NCBI GenBank assembly: GCA_004154925.1
Contig: QJNS01000095.1
Location: 62,001-126,000, forward strand
Length of the DNA stretch: 64,000 nt
Direction: 5' to 3'
DNA from: Monosporascus cannonballus
Taxonomy: Eukaryota; Ascomycota; Sordariomycetes; Xylariales
Made by a program: the position numbers and the translations under genes
In this document: positions 60,273 to 64,000 of the stretch, in pieces
Layout of the letters: each line of letters opens with the position of its first letter
How positions within the stretch are numbered: position 1 is the stretch's first letter
The notes under the pieces: model-generated
Told to the model about the DNA's origin: nothing
Seen by the model: only the letters and a program-made list of their open reading frames with translations
The model's database searches: none

Positions 60273-61663
60273 ATGACAATTCCTCCAGGGTCTTCGGAGA
60301 ACCCACCCCGACGGTGCAATAGGTGCAAAGAAGAAGACGCGACACTGGACCTCCGGGGAGCAGAAAGAGTATGCCCGTAAGCCACACCCCCTTTCTCACC
60401 CTCACCCTACTGTAAATTATTCTAGGCAACTAAAAACTCTCTTAATTCGTTTTCCCCTACCGAGTGAATGCTGAGCCTCTCTACAGGTCATGCTTCGCCA
60501 CCTATGTGGCCTACAAGTCCGTCAAGCGCCTCGAGGTCCTAGAGCGCGAGGCGAGGGGGAAGCGGTTGCCGACAAGGCCGCAGCGGTACCTGCTGGGCCT
60601 GTCGTGCGGCCTCTCCTCGACGGCGCTGCTGCACATCATGCACGAGAATGCGCGGCAGCAGCGCGAGCGCAAGCAGCGGCAGCGGTTCGAGCTCCTGGTC
60701 GTGCACGTAGCCAACGACGACGAGGACGATCATCAGGACGCTTTAGCAGGTAGTGGTGGCAGTAGCGCGCGCGGCGAGAGCGGGAACCGGAATCGCAACC
60801 GTGGCCGGGAGGACTGGCTCGACCGCTACAGGGTCAGGTTCGCGGGGACCGAGATCCGGACGGTCGACCTGTCGTCGGTCCTGGGCTCGCCGGCCGTCGA
60901 CTGGGCGGCGCTGCCGGACACTGGCACGGAGGCGGACGCGGAGTTGTCGCCCGCGCGCAGGCTCGCGCGCCTGTTCGACCGCCTGCCGTCGGTGACGTCG
61001 CGCGCCGATGTCCGGCGGCTGCTGACGCGGCACACGCTCCTCGCGGCGGCGGCGGAGCACGCATGCGACGCGCTGCTGCTGGGCTACAACACAACGTCGC
61101 TGGCGGAGCTGACGCTGTCGGAGGCGGCCAAGGGGCGCGGGTTCTCGCTGCCGTGGCAGATCAACGACGGCGCGTTCCCGGTCCCCGGCCGTCTCGACCT
61201 CCCCGCCGCCGAGGCGGCCGCGTCGTCTATGCTCGTGTACTATCCGCTTCGGGAGGTGTTCCGTAAGGAGCTCGATTCCTACGCAGCCATCGCGGCGCCG
61301 CCGCTCACGGAGCTCCTTCCCCTAAGCGACACGCGCGGTGGCCGCAACGGCGCCGGCGCCGTCGTCTCGCACAAGGACCTCAGCATCGACGACGTCATGG
61401 CGCGGTACTTCGGCGAGGTGGAGCAGAACTACCCGTCCGTAGTGGCGAACGTGGTGCGCACGACGGGCAAGCTGAGCCGTGCTGCTGGTAGCGGGGCAGG
61501 GGAACAACAGGGCGTTGGTGGCAGATGCGGTATATGCGGCGTGGGGCTCGACAAGTCCGGCGACGACCGGTGGAGGGGGGAAATCGGCGAGGAGATGAAC
61601 GGGACGGGGGAGGGATGGAGGGGAAGCTTATGCTACGGATGCGAGAGGTCTACACGTGGATAG
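60273..61663 (+). CDS. ncs2: Cytoplasmic tRNA 2-thiolation protein 2 (Ncs2/Ctu2)
   Basis: Partner of Ncs6/Ctu1 in 2-thiolation of the wobble uridine (U34) of tRNA-Lys, -Glu and -Gln, using sulfur relayed by Urm1. Exons 60273-60376 and 60487-61663 join in phase to 426 residues. The first exon supplies the N-terminal zinc-binding half (RRCNRCKEEDATL) and the join gives ERVCPSCFATYVAYK, completing the CxxC pairs. The PP-loop-like GLSCGLSSTALLHIM has Cys and no full SGGxDS motif, as expected for the non-catalytic Ncs2 subunit. The DVRRLLTRHTLLAAAAEHACDALLLGYN segment is typical. The C-terminus has GRCGICGVGL and LCYGCERS zinc motifs. A Gly/Ser/Arg-rich insertion (about 120-145) is low complexity. 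GC content of this gene is very high. The call is secure. Confidence 0.93.
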
Positions 61664-61932
61664 CGCATAATGACTCAGTGAATGGACAACACGCTATGTG
61701 ACCGCCTGCACTGCCGTTTACTTTTTGGATCCCGCTGTCCTTTCGCCTCTATATACCGGTCCCTATTCTACGCCTCTGCACGAACTGAAATGCAACGTCC
61801 AATATACCACAGACCTGCAAAAACAAATATAACATAGTGGAAGGAACCCTCGCTCCTTCGGTCCGTCTTTCGGATAGTACGTCTATATTCAAACAGGGCT
61901 TATTTGCTTTCGCTCCTCTATTCAGTGCCTCG

Positions 61933-63121
61933 CTACGCCTTATCCAACACCGAGGACGGCAAGATTCTCTGCTCGACCACGCGCATGAGTTTGTTGGTCT
62001 GCTCCGCCAGGCTGAGCGTCAGGATGGTATGGGGTAATATCCTAGCGAGGTGGGGCAGGAAGCCCTTATATATGGCGAAGAAGCCCTCGGTCTTTATTGT
62101 CTTGCCTAGGCAATCGAAAACACCTTTGTACAGGTTGCCGTGTTGGTTGTACAGCCGTGACATGATGGTGTCTATCACCGGATCAGCAAAGTCTCCATGC
62201 ATAACGTCAAGATACTTCCAGAGACTTACCTGGGGGATGCATAACGCAGCAGACAACAAAGCCCGACACGGTACTGCTGGCCAGGTGGAGCGGCGCGCCC
62301 TCCTGCATGCCTAAGTGCCGCATGAGCCTCCTCTTGGCGAAGAAGTATGTGGGCAACTGCACCGAGCTGCCAAAACCCGTCCTTATCATCGCCGCACCCA
62401 CGCCTCTATACAACCCGCTGAAGCCCTCCGCTTTGTAGATTTGGGTCGTGCCGTCGAGCGCATTGCGATACTGATGCTGGGTTCCGACCGGTAAGAAGGG
62501 AGAGTAGCTCTGCAAGCGCGTCTTCACCAGGAAGAACGGGCTCCCGGCAGCGGCGCCGATGATGCCCGAGGTCGCGCCACAGAACATGTTGATACCGAGG
62601 TTCTGCTTCGAGCCGTCGCGAAGGAGCAGCGTGGCCAGTCCATTGCGCATCGGCTCGTAGAAGCCCAACCGACACCCGTTGAGCAAGACCTGATAGACGT
62701 ACGCGCATCCGAGGCCGCGGTATATCCCACGCAGCCCCTCGTTCCGGATGATAACACCGACGCCGTGGAAGGGGCCTCTATAGTGGTGCGGCTGGTGGCC
62801 TTTGGATTGAAGCTCGCCCTGGAGTTGCATCCTGGTTCGCAGCCGTGGCGTCAGCTTCGGCGTTTTCGAGTTGGGAGTAGACACGACATCAATGGAAGGC
62901 ATTGACGGCTCACATTCACGGGCGCGCCATGGGCACATCATCGCGAGGGGAGAGCGCGTACCTGATCTTGACCGTCTCGAAAGGGTGCGTGGCCGTGACA
63001 GCACCGCAGGCGGCTATACCGCCTGCTATGAAGGCACTGAAGCTTGATGTCAGTTCGATGCGAACCTCTCAGCATTTCCCACTGCCTATTTTTGCTATGC
63101 TTACCCAGTCGTAGTGGACAT
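61933..63121 (-). CDS. oac1: Mitochondrial carrier, Oac1-like (oxaloacetate/sulfate)
   Basis: Inner-membrane solute carrier with three repeats, each about 100 residues. Exons 63121-63105 (17 nt), 63042-62962, 62831-62230 and 62171-61933 join in phase to 312 residues, the normal size. All three carrier signatures are readable: THPFETVKIRMQ, GSPFFLVKTRLQ and MHPPDTIMSRLYNQ; the first and third are complete only after splicing. Sequence such as RMQLQGELQ and YVYQVLLNGCRLGFYE matches the yeast Oac1 group, which moves oxaloacetate, sulfate and related anions. The carrier class is certain; the transported anion is inferred. Introns are 63104-63043, 62961-62832 and 62229-62172. The gene is tail-to-tail with ncs2, 269 bp apart. 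Confidence 0.92.
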
Positions 63122-64000
63122 CTCACCACTCCAAGCTGCTGACCCTTCTGGCCTCTAGCTCGTCTCTTGATTTTGTAGCCAGGCACGCAGGTACTGAAGC
63201 TCGCGTATCTAAGAGTATAGACTGGAGAAGCTACCCTAGGTAGGTATGAGAAGCTTCAGTGTGACGTCCGGTTCTGCGCTCGGAGTGGTTGAGAGGTGTA
63301 AGGACAATGGATCACCCTCTCATTTTCATACCAATGGAATGTGAAGGCTCACAATTTCTTTTTTTTATACCGCCGCTGCACAATGACGGCGGTGGTAATA
63401 AAAGAGTAAGCATTTGGGTGTATGCTGTCAGGGAGAATTCCCTCCCAAAAGTCCGAAGTCGGTGTATTGCCATAGGTCGCTAACTGATCACTAGCAAACT
63501 ACTAACAAGTTGAGTATCTATACCGGCTATAACCGGCTCTCCGGCGCCCGCCTACGGGGTACCCGGAACATAAGCGTAGGGACATGTATGTACATACCCA
63601 GGGAGGGACTAAATCTTATACTAAGTGGGCATAGATCGGCTGGGACGGAGGTTATACTAACTATCCCGGAGTTACCTAACACACACCCGGTACATAGATA
63701 AGTTCATATACCTACCTAGTAGGAATATGGGAGGCTTACTAATGCATATCATCTAGCCCTGCTCAGCTAAATGGTTCATACTGAGATGTATTTCTAGGGG
63801 ATACCTATCCGTAAAAACACATTATTTAAGGAAGACTAGCTCTAATAGGTATCATAAAGCGAAGTCTATTGTGGAAACTGGGGTCTCTCCTTCGTAAAGG
63901 TCCCAAAAATGCGTTTGATAATGATTAGAAGACAATAACTGTATGAAGAGTCTCACACGCCAAACAACATGCAAAGCCATGATCCATTAAGAACATCTTT
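63122..64000. other. Upstream flank of the carrier gene, nothing recognised
   Basis: About 880 bp to the window end. CCTAGGTAGGTA occurs near 63235, and loose TACCTA/CTACCTAC words occur near 63710. No gene is seen. Confidence 0.45.

Overview
This window looks like a nuclear segment of a filamentous ascomycete (Pezizomycotina; a Sordariomycete is my best guess). The genes have short GT..AG introns with CTAAC/CTGAC-type branch sites and GC-biased codons. They include fungal versions of an alternative NADH dehydrogenase, a Drs2 flippase, PEX11, Ncs2 and an Oac1-like carrier. A 21-kb block (about 18.4-39.5 kb) is strongly AT-rich in the way repeat-induced point mutation (RIP) leaves DNA: C-to-T and G-to-A differences between repeat copies and no long reading frames.

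Left arm (1-18.4 kb): a single-pass membrane protein (-), a GNAT acetyltransferase (+), a mitochondrial type II NADH dehydrogenase (-), the Drs2-type P4-ATPase (-) and an epoxide-hydrolase-like alpha/beta hydrolase (-). The spacers between them show no further convincing genes.

Middle (18.4-39.5 kb): a nested stack of degenerate transposons. A PIF/Harbinger-type DNA transposon (11-bp terminal inverted repeats, TAA target duplication, transposase remnant) is split by a Ty3/gypsy chromodomain retrotransposon with 437-bp LTRs. That element is in turn split, inside its first reading frame, by a second chromodomain Ty3/gypsy element with 190-bp LTRs and a perfect 5-bp target duplication. A short direct repeat flanks the whole stack and may mark a still older layer.

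Right arm (39.5-64 kb): a pinin/SDK/MemA-domain gene and the SF3b subunit Rds3/PHF5 are divergent neighbours, both linked to splicing. A tail-anchored, Pex26-like protein follows, with a large intron holding a minisatellite and an assembly gap (poly-G, five N, poly-C). Next come about 2.9 kb with tandem repeats and an orphan coding-like island, a PEX11-family gene, mitochondrial ribosomal protein mL46, a Golgi pH regulator family protein divergent from it, a GPI-type Ser/Thr-rich surface protein, an APH-fold kinase, the tRNA thiolation factor Ncs2 and an Oac1-type mitochondrial carrier. Gene structures were built by hand from splice signals and reading-frame continuity; all exon joins given are in phase.
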